Source: Globodera rostochiensis (lineage: Eukaryota > Nematoda > Chromadorea > Rhabditida > Heteroderidae). From it: a stretch of DNA of 64,000 nucleotides. Every line of letters starts with the position of its first letter. Position 1 is the stretch's first letter. The stretch spans positions 3,172,142 through 3,236,141 of the forward strand of contig JAEVLN010000005.1 in NCBI GenBank assembly GCA_018350325.1, in the 5' to 3' direction. Both the position numbers and the translations under genes were made by a program. The notes under the pieces were generated by a model. It ran no database searches and had not been told where the DNA came from. It saw only the letters and a list, made by a program, of their open reading frames with translations. Of this stretch, positions 34,401-44,519 are shown one piece after another.

Positions 34401-37325
34401 GTGAATCGAAACAGCACAGCAGGCACCGGTCAGGGCTGGGCGAAGCTCGGCGCACTACCCGATGCCGAAGCTCGAAACGAAGCTCAATTTTTTCGAAGCA
34501 TGAAGCTCGAAGTTCGAAGCCCAAAAGACTCGAAGTTTCGCGAAGTTCGAAGCCGAAGTTTTTAAAAATTTTCTGACAGAATTTGGAAACAAAAATCCGG
34601 AGCCTCCAAAAATTTCGGATTCCGAATCAGAGCCAAAATCTACTGGAGGAACCGGAATGAGGGACGCGGGTGTTCCGGCGGTGCCGATAGGCGCCGCCGG
34701 AAAATTACGGATTTTTAATTTTTGTCAATGCATTTTTCAAATCTTTCAAGCTCAAAATTCTGTAACACCAAAAATGCTATCTTTAGGGGTGAGTTTTACC
34801 CGGAAACTTCGGGTATTTACCCGAAGTTCGAAGCTCAACCCGAAGTTTCGCCCAGCCCTGGCCCCGGTGGGCGAAACAAAATACATATTAAAAAGGAATG
34901 ATTTCCCCTGAATCCGTTGATTTATTATTTATTTACATTTAATTAGAGACCGGCCGCGCTTCCGGTCTGAATCCCACCCGCCCGTAAGCCTACGCTTGGT
35001 CTAAGCTAAGCTTAAGCTTAGGCCTAAGCCTAACAAAGCCCCCTCGAAGCGACATCTCGAAAAATTCTCGACGGGGTTTGCTCGAGAATCTCGTCTCGAG
35101 ATCTCGCTCAAAGCTCAATCAAGTCCGGTCTCTACATTTAATACATTCATTTTATAAATCACTCACAAACTTTAGAGCACTCTTCGAATTGGTGATTTAA
35201 GTAAATTTGGAAAAATTTGATTCCATTTTTCAGCTTTCCCCTCAAAACAATTATGTCGCCATAGTTCAGCATTTGATAGCCCAAACGTTTGGTGGAAAAT
35301 GGTGATTCGCTTTTTTCCTTTTGAAAATTAAAATAAAATTAAAATTCTTAACAATAAAAATTGTACCGGTTTGTGGTAGACAGGATTCTCCAACAAAGTC
35401 GCATTGCCTTGGACCTGTGGGTGAAAAGGGATTTTCAACAAAAATGTTGGCACTTTTTTTTTTTGTTGCTAAAGGAGTCTTGGCGACAAATAATCCCCTG
35501 GGAAAATCGGCATAATGTCCATTTCGTGGTAATCGGACAAATGGATCCCCAAAAGTGTGTAAAATATAGGGATGTTCGAGACTTGATTATTTACCAAGAA
35601 CCAAGACTTGAAGACCCAAAAAACGGAGAAATTTCTCGACTCGAGAACCGAAATCGAGACTCTCGAACATCCCTAGTAAACTACAAAAAAGGCGGCATTT
35701 TGTCAGGTTGACATTTTGTCGGGGGACCTTTTGTCCGCGTACGGCTCTAAGGAAATTTCTAGAAAGTCTCTACCTAGATACTCAAAGAGTAATTTAGAGA
35801 CGTAGAATTCGAATCTGACCTTTTCGTCAAACCCAAATTCGAACATTGGTCCAAAATTTCAAAATTTCCTTAACTCAATTTCCTGTCTATAGTCGAGATT
35901 CGGATTCAATGACCCCAACAGCCCAAGGAAAAGTGAACAAAATCTTCAACAAAAATTGGTAACATTTTAAGAAATCGTAAAAATATGGCGGCGCGGACCC
36001 CCCAAAATAGGGCAAATGCCATTGTTATCGCAACCCGAGCAAACAAACACGTCTTTTGAATGCCAACCCTCTCTCAGCAGAAAAAAGTGCCATTTTAATA
36101 AAACATTATTTTAGTATTAATTTGTTTTAAACTATTATTACCGTCACGTTCTTTATGTAACAAAAAGGCATCGTTGGAGTAGTCGCCAAACAATGTTTGA
36201 TTGTTGATTTGTATGTGATAAAAAAACAATTTCGGCACTTTGATTCGAACTTCGTATGCGTCACCAAAGATCAAATTTTCTGCTAACCTCCCGTCTTCTT
36301 TGTGCCATTGTTCGTTCTGAACATGCGCAATATTTAATTATATTTAAATTTATTTATAAAAATCACTGAATTTGGCGCTGGTTTAAATGTGCACACCCAG
36401 TCCGGATCACGAATATGTAACCGGATTCAGGATTTTCGGACATTTTTAGGACTGGAATTCCGGACTTTTGGCAAAAATCCGAAAATTATTCGGAATTTTC
36501 ACAACAATTGGCAGAGTTTCGTTATTTTTGGAGATGGGGGTGGTCGGCGATGACGATAGGCAGCCGAGAAAATTTTGAATTTTTGATGAAGAAAAATTGT
36601 ACAAAAACTGCATCGCGGAAGGGCAAAAAATTATCAAAAAAATGAGAAAAAAAAATCAAATTTTTGAGATTTTTAAATTTCTCGGGTTCAATTTCTGACA
36701 TTTTTTGACATCAGGTTACATCGCTGGTCCGAATGTTCAAATAGTCCGGTGGTTGAATTTTTTTAGAAAACTTTCTTCAACGACAACACTATTTTAAAAC
36801 GGACAAACGATGTGCACAATATTAAAATTAATAATTATTTTATTAAATAGCAAAAAATAAAAATTACATGAAAAACTTTCAATGTGACATTTGTGTAGAC
36901 CGTACGATTCCGATTAACACTAACAATGAATGCGGTTGCTTCTGCTGAAATTGCAAAATAAATTCATAATATTTATTCTCAAAATAATTATATTTTAATT
37001 TAAATATAAAAACTATTTTTAATTTTCTTACGCGACGATTCATCGAATTTCGCTTCATTAGAAAACATAATTTCAATGTGTTGATTGGCGAGTAATTGGA
37101 AACGGAATAAAAATGTCGAATTTTTCAGAAGTCCGCCAATTATTTCAATTGGTTTAAGAGACCGAGGCGCCAGTGGCGTTTCAAAAATTTTCTTAAATTA
37201 TTAATTTAAAAAGAATAAAATATGCAATTTTATATATATAATACTTTAACATCATCGATCGCTTTGGGCTCATCAAAAAGCATCAGTTGGCCGTTCAGCT
37301 TCAGCTTCACAATTGTAAATGACAG
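31422..37325 (-). CDS. Tandem divergent galectin-like domain gene (5' end disrupted)
   Basis: Exons traced downward: <37325-37245 (VKLKLNGQLMLFDEPKAIDD), 37032-37191, 36868-36944, 36142-36316 (NEQWHKEDGRLAE, then DAYEVRIKVPK), 35367-35414, 35167-35317 (LGYQMLNYGDIIVLRGKLK), 33935-34037, 33621-33842 (EGVWTPRV, then VPPWAIDHIIVRDT), 33157-33406, 32546-32613, 31561-31920 (NKEWAVKEQ, then FRVKLN, then VPVHDIQYIT) and 31422-31508 (two Cys, stop). The W-x-E, FxVxxN and PxxxIxxI patterns are those of galectin carbohydrate-recognition domains, repeated about three times but strongly diverged. Joints 36142/35414 and 35167/34037 do not agree in phase, so small exons are missed or the gene is decaying. 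The first exon is cut by repeats at 37325-37922. Confidence 0.55.
31720..31830 (-). repeat. Thr/Ser-rich 30-bp repeat inside a galectin-like exon
   Basis: Near-identical GATCAGTAGTGGTGATRTTAAT units on the + strand insert a low-complexity TTTDR / INITTTD segment between the W-containing strand and the FQIQIMKSGF strand of the galectin-like exon 31561-31920. It lengthens a loop without breaking the frame. Confidence 0.6.
32155..32310. mobile_element. hAT-like remnant between GTTTGAAG duplications
   Basis: TAGGGTTGGGGCCGGCCGGG begins right after GTTTGAAG, and a second GTTTGAAG follows GCGCGGC about 160 bp later. The interior is CCCCGGTTTxC-rich. The right terminus does not mirror the left, so the element is degraded or recombined. 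It lies in the intron between galectin-like exons 32546-32613 and 31561-31920. Confidence 0.5.
32890..33060. repeat. AAATATGCA repeats in intron
   Basis: Repeated AAAATATGCA(A) phrases in the intron between galectin-like exons 33157 and 32613. A related ATATGGA-phrase family occurs near 23330-23600 and 63340-63600. Confidence 0.5.
33462..33506. mobile_element. 45-bp hAT-like micro-element with perfect 8-bp duplication
   Basis: The whole element is one imperfect hairpin: TAGAGCCCGGAGACCGATCG on the left, CGATCGGTCCGTGCTCTA on the right, about five bases of loop. It is flanked by ATAAATAG at 33454-33461 and 33507-33514. Termini match the TAGAGACCGG group (34944, 38565, 57442). It lies in a galectin-like intron. 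Confidence 0.85.
34431..34860. mobile_element. hAT-like element with CAGGGCTGGGCGAAG termini
   Basis: Left CAGGGCTGGGCGAAGCTCGG, right CGAAGTTTCGCCCAGCCCTG, flanked by GCACCGGT and GCCCCGGT (7 of 8). Subterminal CGAAGCTCGAAG repeats flank a GC hairpin copy at 34672-34700. CAGGGxTGGGC ends are typical of hAT elements. Confidence 0.8.
34944..35134. mobile_element. 191-bp hAT-like element, perfect 8-bp duplication
   Basis: Termini TAGAGACCGGCCGCG and AAGTCCGGTCTCTA, flanked by CATTTAAT at 34936-34943 and 35135-35142. The interior has AAGCTTAAGCTTAGGCCTAA palindromes and TCTCGA phrases. It is located in an intron of the galectin-like gene. Confidence 0.85.
35567..35675. mobile_element. 109-bp hAT-like element
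   Basis: TAGGGATGTTCGAGA at the left and its inverse TCTCGAACATCCCTA at the right, flanked by GTAAAATA and GTAAACTA (7 of 8). The interior has ACCAAGACTTGAAGAC and CTCGACTCGAGA phrases. Intronic in the galectin-like gene. Confidence 0.75.
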
Positions 37326-37470
37326 TAATTATCGGAACGCGACAATTCAGTGCCGGGACAATTCATTGCCGGACAATTCTTGCCGGGACAATTCAGTGCC
37401 GGACAATTCATTGCCGGGACAATTCAGTGCCGGGACAATTCAGTGCCGAGACAAATCAATGTCTGCCGAT
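37325..37470. repeat. TGCCGGGACAATTCA tandem repeat
   Basis: About seven to eight imperfect copies of a 15-23-bp unit, (G)TGCCGGGACAATTCA. It cuts into the 5' side of the galectin-like exon ending at 37245, which lacks its upstream strand. Confidence 0.75.
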
Positions 37471-37540
37471 CATAATTTTTTTTCAGCCTCAACCAAATTT
37501 GAGCGGCATTGTTAGTACCACTAGAGGTACTATATCGGAT

Positions 37541-37914
37541 CATAGATGCGCAAGGGGAGGGGGGGGGGGGGGGGGGGGGGGGGTCAGACCCCCCCCCCCC
37601 CTCCATCGCCGCACTTGGGCACTCCCCACTATAGCACTTCGGACCAAAATTCCAAAATTTTGAAAAAGAAAATTTTTTCTTAGCGTAGGAAAAATAAAGA
37701 AATGCAATTTTTGGACCAATTTTTCTTAACAAATTGATGTTCTCGGCGGCGCCTATCGGCACCGCCGACCCGCCCACCCTTTCGCCTAAAAAGTAGTTGA
37801 AAAAATCGCGCGAAAATAACACGAGGTCGCTCAGTTGGCTTGCCATTTGAGCGCCGGCGCTCAATTAGCAACTTCGCAACGCTCAAGCCGACCCACCCCC
37901 CTTGCGCATCTATG
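37541..37914. mobile_element. 374-bp hAT-like element carrying a ~25-G run and GC hairpin
   Basis: CATAGATGCGCAAGGGG at the left and CCCCTTGCGCATCTATG at the right are flanked by TATCGGAT at 37533-37540 and 37915-37922 (perfect). A run of about 25 G (37557-37582) is followed by a C run, and an inverted GC hairpin lies at 37741-37775. It separates the two galectin-like gene parts. Confidence 0.85.
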
Positions 37915-38113
37915 TATCGGATGGATGCTGTTCGAAAAAGTTTGCAAAATTGTCACATTTTAATTTTTTTTTGCAATTGAAAGACCCATAACTTTGGAGC
38001 ACCAATTCGCGGGGGGTCGGGGTTTTTCCCAGCAAAACGCGCATTCAAAAAATTGGGGTCGGGGACAAAAATCCCGATCAAAAAAAGAATTTGTTTTTTT
38101 TGATTCGGTGGAG

Positions 38114-40832
38114 TTAAAAGAGAGTGTTATGATCAACGGCACTAATCAATCGTCCGGCATCGACAAATCGTCCAGCTCCACCCAGTTTAAATTTGCTTGC
38201 CTTGATCGATGCGACTTTTTCCCATTCGACGCCATCGAACCAATGCTTAGACAAAAAAATGCCGCCCAACTGAGCGCCGTTTAGCTTAATGGCGTAGAAA
38301 TGGTCAAAAAGGATAATTTCCATGCGCATTTTGTAGCTTCCGTTGGGCAGTCGTTCATCTTTTATAACATACGAACCCGTCTAAATTCATTTTTTTTTAA
38401 TTTTTAAACACAAAAAATTTAAAAATTTAAATACATCAGCTATGAACACTTTCAAATCGTCGGTTGTTCCAATTGAAAAGTTCATTAGAGCTGCGCCGCC
38501 AGTTACGTTGTCTGTCAATTTTATTTTTTATTTTTATTCTTTTGAAATTAATTTGAATTATTTTTAGAGACCGGCCGAGATCGAAATCTCAACCGAGATT
38601 TTCCGAGAGTTTAGGTCTCGAATCTCGGAAATTTGTCGAAAACTCCGAGGCCTAGACTCTCGGAATTTCGAGATTTTTGATCTCGAAAATCTAGGAGGTC
38701 TCGGCCCATCTCCAAATCTCGATCTCGGATTTTTCAAAATTCCGGTCTCTAATTATTTTACTTACTTTCATCAGCTTTTGCGAGTTCTACCGCGATGTTA
38801 GTGAGGTGAACATCCGTCAACGCATCGATCACGATGGCTTGTCCAGCAGCATCTTTGACCAAAGCAACCGTGAATGTGTTATTGGTGTTTAGGGCTGGAC
38901 ATTTTGTTGAGCCTGCTTTTGGCACTTTTGGTGCAACAATTTGTGCCACAGAATCCGTCGGTTGGATGAACTTAAACGTAAATTTAATATGATAAATGTT
39001 TTCATTATTTATTAAAATTTTTATTTTGAAAAAAAAAAGAATTTCTTTTTATGATAGAATGAATTGTTTTCATTATTATTAAATAAATATTTTTTTTCAA
39101 AAAAAAAGAATTTCTTTTTATGATAGAATGAATTGTTTTCATTAATTGTTAAATATTTTTTTATTTAAAAAAAAAGAATTTCTTACCCAAGCTTCCATTG
39201 TGCATGTGCAGCTTCGGTTGATGTACAGTTCAAGCTTGTTTTGTTTTGTCCATGGCAACATGTCCATGCCCAACACCCAAAACCCCGCATAGTTTTTCAA
39301 CCGTGCCCCATGCGCAACACGTTCCAGAAAAGCTTCACGAAGAAGCTCATCATCGGCGTATGCTTGTTGTCCTATAACAAATAATTTTAAAACTTAATAA
39401 AAATTAAAAATAATTCCCTATTGTCACGGACAATAAAATCATTTTTTTATTTCGTACCCTTAAAAGAAGCACGCCCCCGACTTTTTGGACCCCTCGGCCC
39501 CGAGATTACTACCCGAAGCTCGAAACCGAAAAATTACATTTAAAAATTTGCTAAGAAATTTTAAAATAAATTTAATTCATTTTACCATTTTCAATTGTGG
39601 CGTATGTAAAAAGATGATCCCGGTCGCCAAAATGTACAGCAATCCGATGAGCATCTCCGAAATTGAACTAAATTTTTGTTTTACTATTTAGAATGTATAT
39701 GAGGCTTAAAGCATACAATTAGCCACATTTACGCCAATTCAATTAAATTAAAATGTAATTTTTATAAGCTTTTAACACTTACGGGCTCGATGCAATTGAC
39801 GCTTTAAGCATTAGCTGATGCGTTCGAGTCCCATTTATTGGCGGCATTGTGTACACTTTGATGCCACGCCAATGGCTTAGACGAGCGGCTTTGGTTTTTT
39901 TTACGACGAGTGATTTGCATTCGTCCACGAACAATGTGCGCTGCAAATGATTATGACAATTTTATGTGTCAGGAATAGAAAAGTTCGGCCGGTACGGGAA
40001 AGTACCGACACTTTTTTGGTTGGGCACTTTGGGTTCGGTACTTTACCGAATACTTTTCGGTACCGGCACTTTTACTGAATAGTACCGACTAGATTAGGTC
40101 GGGAACGGGACCGGTCGCAAAATTCCCGGTTTTTAGAATCCCGGTCACGATCCCGGTTTTTAAAAAAGCGAAATCCCGATCCCGGCTTTCACAGTCCCGG
40201 TCCCGATTTTCCCCAAAAATCCCGGTTACGACCTACTCTAAGTACAGACCGAATCAGGAATTTGAAAAAATCATTTGAAAACATTGAGAAACAAATTATT
40301 ATTTGGTTTAAATAGATGAAATAATGTCGAATTTTCAACAAAACCACCTCATTGTTCGGTATCCGATATTGGTCCGACATAACGAAGCCATGACTTGTTG
40401 CGCCCAATGTGCTCGCGTAGCATATCAGAATGCTAAATGCATTAATTTTTGATCATTTATTAAAAATGTTGTGTCCAAATTGTCCAAAAAAAATACAATA
40501 ATTCCGATTTGATCATTCTCATACCCGTCATCACAATGCCCGGCGCCTCGGGGCAGACGGAATTCGAGCCCGTAGGCATTGGCATGGCATTGTTCCCCGG
40601 ATACGGTGGCATGCATTGCTGTAGCGCGTTGAATGCCACGTTCACTTGCCAAGAATGACTATTGCCGCCGGTCAGACGAATTCTGCAAATTTTTGTTCAG
40701 AGATAACATTAAACAAAATGAACGCGTTCATCTTTACGGGGTTGTCGGCATGTGCTGGTGGTGATCATTCGAGAAGTTCATTAACGGTGGACAGTTCATG
40801 AAAATTGCCAGCAAAAAGTGAATTATGCTCAT
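38114..40832 (-). CDS. Secreted galectin-like protein, 5' part of the galectin locus
   Basis: Exons: 40738-40832, 40525-40682, ~40344-40430, 39783-39940, 39586-39667, 39187-39371, 38766-38970, 38435-38511 and 38114-38380. The start MSIIHFLLAIFMNCPP is a hydrophobic signal-peptide-like leader. Exons 5-9 join in phase and encode FGDAHRIAVHFGDRDHLF, GFWVLGMDML, SYKMRMEIILFDHFYAIKLN and FDGVEWEKVASIK, a diverged galectin sandwich; several Cys suggest secretion. The joints before exons 3 and 5 are one base out of phase, so the gene may be decaying or my introns are off. The 77-bp penultimate exon has the same length and phase as 36868-36944 downstream, so this locus and 31422-37325 may once have been one gene. 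Confidence 0.55.
38565..38751. mobile_element. 187-bp hAT-like element, perfect 8-bp duplication
   Basis: TAGAGACCGGCCGAGATCG to AATTCCGGTCTCTA, flanked by ATTATTTT (38557-38564 and 38752-38759). Filled with CTCGGAA/TTCCGAG phrases. It sits in the intron between galectin-like exons 38766-38970 and 38435-38511 and reaches within 15 bp of the splice donor. Confidence 0.85.
39030..39185. repeat. ~62-bp tandem repeat in intron
   Basis: Three near-identical copies of a unit with AAAGAATTTCTTTTTATGATAG, AATTGTTTTCATTA and a TTATTAAATA stretch, immediately upstream of the 5' splice site of exon 39187-39371. Each copy repeats the sequence that borders the donor (AAAGAATTTCTT). Confidence 0.65.
39985..40240. 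repeat. GTACCG and TCCCGG element remnants
   Basis: 39985-40090 repeats AGTACCGACAC/GGTACCGGCAC phrases. 40097-40237 starts TAGGTCGGGAACGGG and ends GGTTACGACCTA. The right flank CTCTAAGTA also follows the related end at about 60180. Located in the intron between galectin-like exons 3 and 4. Confidence 0.55.
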
Positions 40833-40859
40833 TTTGCTATAATTAGATAATAGAAAATT

Positions 40860-41590
40860 AATTGGTCAAATATTTTGTGGAAAAAATTAACGCAATTTTT
40901 AGCGTTAGAAAAATGCTTAGTTTTGTCAAGATTTTGACGCTTTTCATAGACGCATTCTTTTTGTTTGAGTCCAAAATAAAATTATTTAATGAAAATGAAA
41001 GGCAAACTAAATTTATTTTAATTTAAAATATTTAATTTATTTGTGCACATCGAATATGTAAAAATATTTAACCATTTTGCAATGGAATAAAAAGATATGA
41101 TCATTTTTGCTCACAAAATTTTATGCAATGAGCAAAAACATTTCTGATTGGTGCATTTGCTGAATTGGATGTGCATTTAGTGTATATATAATTCATTGGT
41201 AATATGGGAAAAGCAATGAAAGATAACCATTTATGATAATGGTTTCACTAAAAAAATCCGATAGGCTTTGGATAGACTTTTTTGGCATGATTCATATGGA
41301 AAGTGAAATAAAAAACCGTAAAAATATAAATAAGTACAGACCCGGTTAACCGAAAACCGAAACCGGTTTTGCGTAACCATAGGGGAGACCCCATTGATTT
41401 CCAATCGTAATTGAAAAAATACAAAAAATCCAGACCAAGAAAATCCAGGTCGTCTGGAGCCCCCGTTGGATCTGGATTCTTGAATCCAAGTCTGGCTCTA
41501 GTTTTAATATTCTTCTTCACTTTTACCGAAAAGTAAATTTCTTTATCGAGCAAATTTGCAAAATGACAACAACACATCAAATCCCATCAT
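40860..41590. repeat. Segmental-duplication flank shared with 49255-49795
   Basis: The phrase run from TTAGCGTTGGAAAAATGCTTAG through GATAACCATTTATGATAATGG to CCAGGTCGTCTGGAGCCCC is present in the same order near 49260-49700. This copy has an extra ~150 bp (41255-41400). It is the 3' flank of the SPRY gene at 41601; no gene inside. Confidence 0.65.
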
Positions 41591-41600
41591 TTTTCAATTG

Positions 41601-43387
41601 CTAAATCTCTTCGGAAATGTTCCATTGGAAATTGGGGCCAAAGTTCGCTTCAATTTTGTCGCCAGGCTTGCGCAACGAAACGCTCGGAAACAAATCGACG
41701 GCAGAATCAACAAGAAAACCGGCAGTGTCTGCAAAACCAAAAGGATTTTTTTTAGAATTTTTGAATTCGCGCCCTGGGGCTTTCAATTGGTTGAACGGGA
41801 GGGAGGTCAGAGATTTGCCCCCGTCCGTAACCAAAAAGGGCTTGTTTAAAATTGAATTGCCCCCAAAATTTTTATTCTTTCTCACCCAAACGCCGTCCGT
41901 TTTTTGTGTAAATAATTTGGCGAGTTGCCAAATTGAGGCCGCAGCCGATGACGTCGCCGACGCCAAACGAAGGCTTTCCACCGATGAAAGGACGTCGTCC
42001 GTTGGCGTTGTGGGAACATCCGTCGACTTCGTGACCCCAAAATAGGCCCCAGTTTGAGTATCCGTAAGTGCCTTTGTAAACTCCAACAGGTTTGTTCAAT
42101 GGCATTCGTTTGGTCGCAAGTCCAATGAAAATACGGCTAAATATAAAAATAATATTTTAAAGCACAGCAAATGTTTTTAAATATTTAAAATTACCCTATT
42201 GGTTTCTCTAAGATTTTAACTTCGAAGTAAGGATTTTTCGACATTGGTTTTTCAGCGCGGACAGAGCCCCACCCTGAAAATTGAGTTATTTAGGGTGTGT
42301 CATTAGTTTTTGCACTGTTTATTTTTTTGAAAAATTTATTTTAATTCAACAAAATATAATCAAGCCTCATAATTTCCACTATTATGATCGATAAAATGTT
42401 GCCTTTTTTTTTGGATATATTTTTTGTGCCCTGTCTTTTGAATAGAGCTGAGCCGTGAGCCAAAAACCAAATTGTGCTTTTTTGAACCTGGTCTGTTTGG
42501 GACTCAATTTTTCGTTTACAATCTAATATTAGCGGTAATTGAAGTTTTGGATAGCGAGAACATACAATAGATGGGAGAAGCCTCATGCAAAATTTGAGGT
42601 TTATTTCTCCACCCATTCATTTTTATGAAACTCCAAAGTTTGCTCCAGCAGAAATTTTTGGGCAAAAATGGGCACAATTTTTGGCAATAAATGCCGTAGA
42701 AAATTGTTTGCTGAACCAAAATTCTTTAATTTTTACATACTTGATAAGCAATGTTTAAGCTCCCAAAAAACATCTAAAAATGGGTCTGATCAGGCTCAAA
42801 TTTTTTCAAATTAAAAAAAAAGTGCAAAAACTTATGACACACCCTAAATAATACAAAAATTGTCCAACCCTTTACAAAAACATCAAATCACTTTAAAAGA
42901 AAATAATATTTACCCAAATTAGCCTCTCCAATACGCTGGGCAATCAATCGATTGGGCCCAATGAGCACTAGGCGGTCGTGGCATACCGTGGGATCCCATC
43001 GATTCTGTTTAAAAGGTAAAGGAAAATGTTGGCATTTTTGTAACGGGGGGGGGGGGGGGTCGACAACATTTTAATACAAAACCATAGTCAAAATATATTT
43101 TTTTAAATTTGGACCTTCTTCTGTTTTCGGACGAGCGCAATACAATTTATGGCGATTGGAATGCAAAGCAAAAGCATTCGGCGGCCATGCTGAAAGGGCA
43201 ACGCCGAAATTACCTGAAATCGGACAATATTTAAACACAAAAACATTTAAAAATTAAGAATTTTGTGAAAAAAATTGGATTTTTTCATCCATTTTTGGCT
43301 TGGGTATGGTGGCATCTAAAAACGGCACACCTCACACTGCAATTCCAACGGCAAACGCCGACGTCGTTGTATTTGCATGTTCGCCAT
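41601..43387 (-). CDS. F-box-like leader + SPRY domain protein (234 aa)
   Basis: Six exons in phase: 43331-43387, 43115-43213, 42914-43004, 42195-42273, 41886-42136 and 41601-41728. Exons 1-2 give [20 protein letters not shown], then [16 protein letters not shown]: an Arg patch followed by an LPLELxxEVxxxLPF stretch that resembles the first helices of an F-box. Exons 3-6 are the SPRY domain (NRWDPTVCH, then [30 protein letters not shown], stop TAG). No signal peptide, so a cytosolic role is more likely than direct secretion. Intron 2 carries a poly-G tract and intron 3 a Tc1-like element, both shared with the paralogue at 49797. Confidence 0.8.
42291..42846. mobile_element. Tc1/mariner-like non-autonomous element
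   Basis: TAGGGTGTGTCATTAGTTTT at the left and its inverse AAAACTTATGACACACCCTA at the right, with TA at both edges. About 556 bp; two overlapping minus frames look like frameshifted pieces of one sequence ([28 protein letters not shown]), so it may be a shrunken autonomous element. Present at the same site in the gene at 49797 (50479-51033) and absent from the gene at 52819. Confidence 0.75.
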
Positions 43388-43477
43388 AAAATACCAATGA
43401 ATAATTTTGTATAGCTTTAATAAAATATTTAAATTTTTAATGTTTCACTAACATTTGATTCAGATTATACATACCAG

Positions 43478-43660
43478 GGGTGGGCAACATCGAAAAAAAC
43501 CGAAATCCGAAACCCGAAAATCCGAAACGATTTAAAGCCCAAAACCCCAAAAATCCCGAAATTTTTTCATGGGAAATGTTAAAGGATTTGCAACCAAAAT
43601 TTTTTTCGAAGGAGTCCGGCGGTGCCGATAGCTGACCCTTACTGTACTTATCTATTTTAA
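43478..43660. mobile_element. Truncated hAT-like end CAGGGGTGGGCAA
   Basis: CAGGGGTGGGCAACATCGA begins after TATACATAC and runs into CCGAAA phrases, but no inverse terminus follows. A stub of the GC hairpin module (GTCCGGCGGTGCCGATAG) ends it. The same truncated piece lies upstream of the paralogues at about 51667 and 54083, so truncation preceded the duplications. Confidence 0.6.
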
Positions 43661-44400
43661 AGTAAGAGCCCTCCCCGATTTAATCGTTATGAATTAATTT
43701 TATTGAGAGCGTTTTTTTAAATAATAAATGTTTTAATCGTTTTAAATGAAATTACATATTTATAAACTGACTGAAAGTTGGGATTATCTTATAAATTTGA
43801 ATGGATTTTTGCGGTGGGAAAATGTTGACCTGAAAAAAGGGGGGGGGGGCGTTGGACTTTCACTTTTGGGTGCAATTAATCTCTTTTTATTATACATATA
43901 GGTAAATTTGAATTGTTTATTTGCTCCAAGCAAAATGTTGACCCTGAGAATTTGAATGGAATTTCAAAAGACTAAATGTTTTTTCACGCTTTAAACCTTT
44001 TTTATGTTTACAATTAATAGGGTGTAACAATTAGTGATACACGAGAGTCTCCGTCTCGAGTATCGACATCGAGAAAAGTCTCGGGTTTTGTGGGTCTCGG
44101 TCTCGAGTATTGGGAATTTTGGGTCTTGTGCATTAGACAATCCCGCGTGGGATTTTTAGGGATGTGGCCCCTAAGGCTGTTTGAGAGTGTCGGTGATTTC
44201 TTCTTTATATGAAATTGAATTCAAAGGAATCGTTCCAAATGCTGTTTTTTGTCTACATTTTGGTTTATTAGGCTTCTAATTTTGGCTCAACGTTTTTATT
44301 GCATTGGGTTTTGAAATTCTCATAAAATTTTTGAACAGTATTCAAATAAGAAAATTTAGAAAATTCTTTAATTAAAATTAATTCAGCCCACAGTTTAGGA
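43660..44400. repeat. SPRY cluster flank unit (copies at ~51860, ~54280; parts elsewhere)
   Basis: The order GAGCCCTCCCCGATTTAATC, TATAGACTGACTGAAAGTTG, TTTTTGCGGTGGGAAAATG with a G run, then ACACGAGAGTCTCCGTCTCG and TTTATTAGGCTTCTAATTTT recurs upstream of the SPRY genes. Partial copies are at 47585/48857, 59765-59990 and, inverted, 63740-64000. This marks the duplicated segment; no gene seen. Confidence 0.75.
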
Positions 44401-44409
44401 GTGATTTTC

Positions 44410-44505
44410 TTACACCGTAAATTCAAAGGTTACGATGTAATACAGCAGATAGTCTGCATTTAGCTCATCTTTTTCAACTGATCCAATTGTTCCGTTTTTG
44501 TTGTT
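44410..44505 (-). CDS. Orphan 31-codon terminal exon, galectin-locus-like
   Basis: After an AAAATCAG acceptor at 44506 the frame reads NNKNGTIGSVEKDELNAD, then YLLYYIVTFEFTV and a stop. A near copy is at 55665-55746. The phase-0 Asn start and G-x-x-Y-x-V pattern resemble the galectin-like exon at 36316 (NEQWHKEDG, then DAYEVRIKV). It looks like an exon scattered by duplication, with no partner exons nearby. Probably non-functional. Confidence 0.4.
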   Translation of the reverse strand, partial: NNKNGTIGSVEKDELNADYLLYYIVTFEFTV

Positions 44506-44519
44506 CTGATTTTAAAATT

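Noticed and set aside
31422..40832. Annotating the galectin-like locus as one gene
   Set aside because: Exon phases fail at several joints and repeats interrupt 37325-37922, so two features are given instead.
42341..42719. Small minus-strand genes in the SPRY intron
   Set aside because: They lie within the Tc1-like element and match a single frame in its copy at 50529-50873; transposon-derived.
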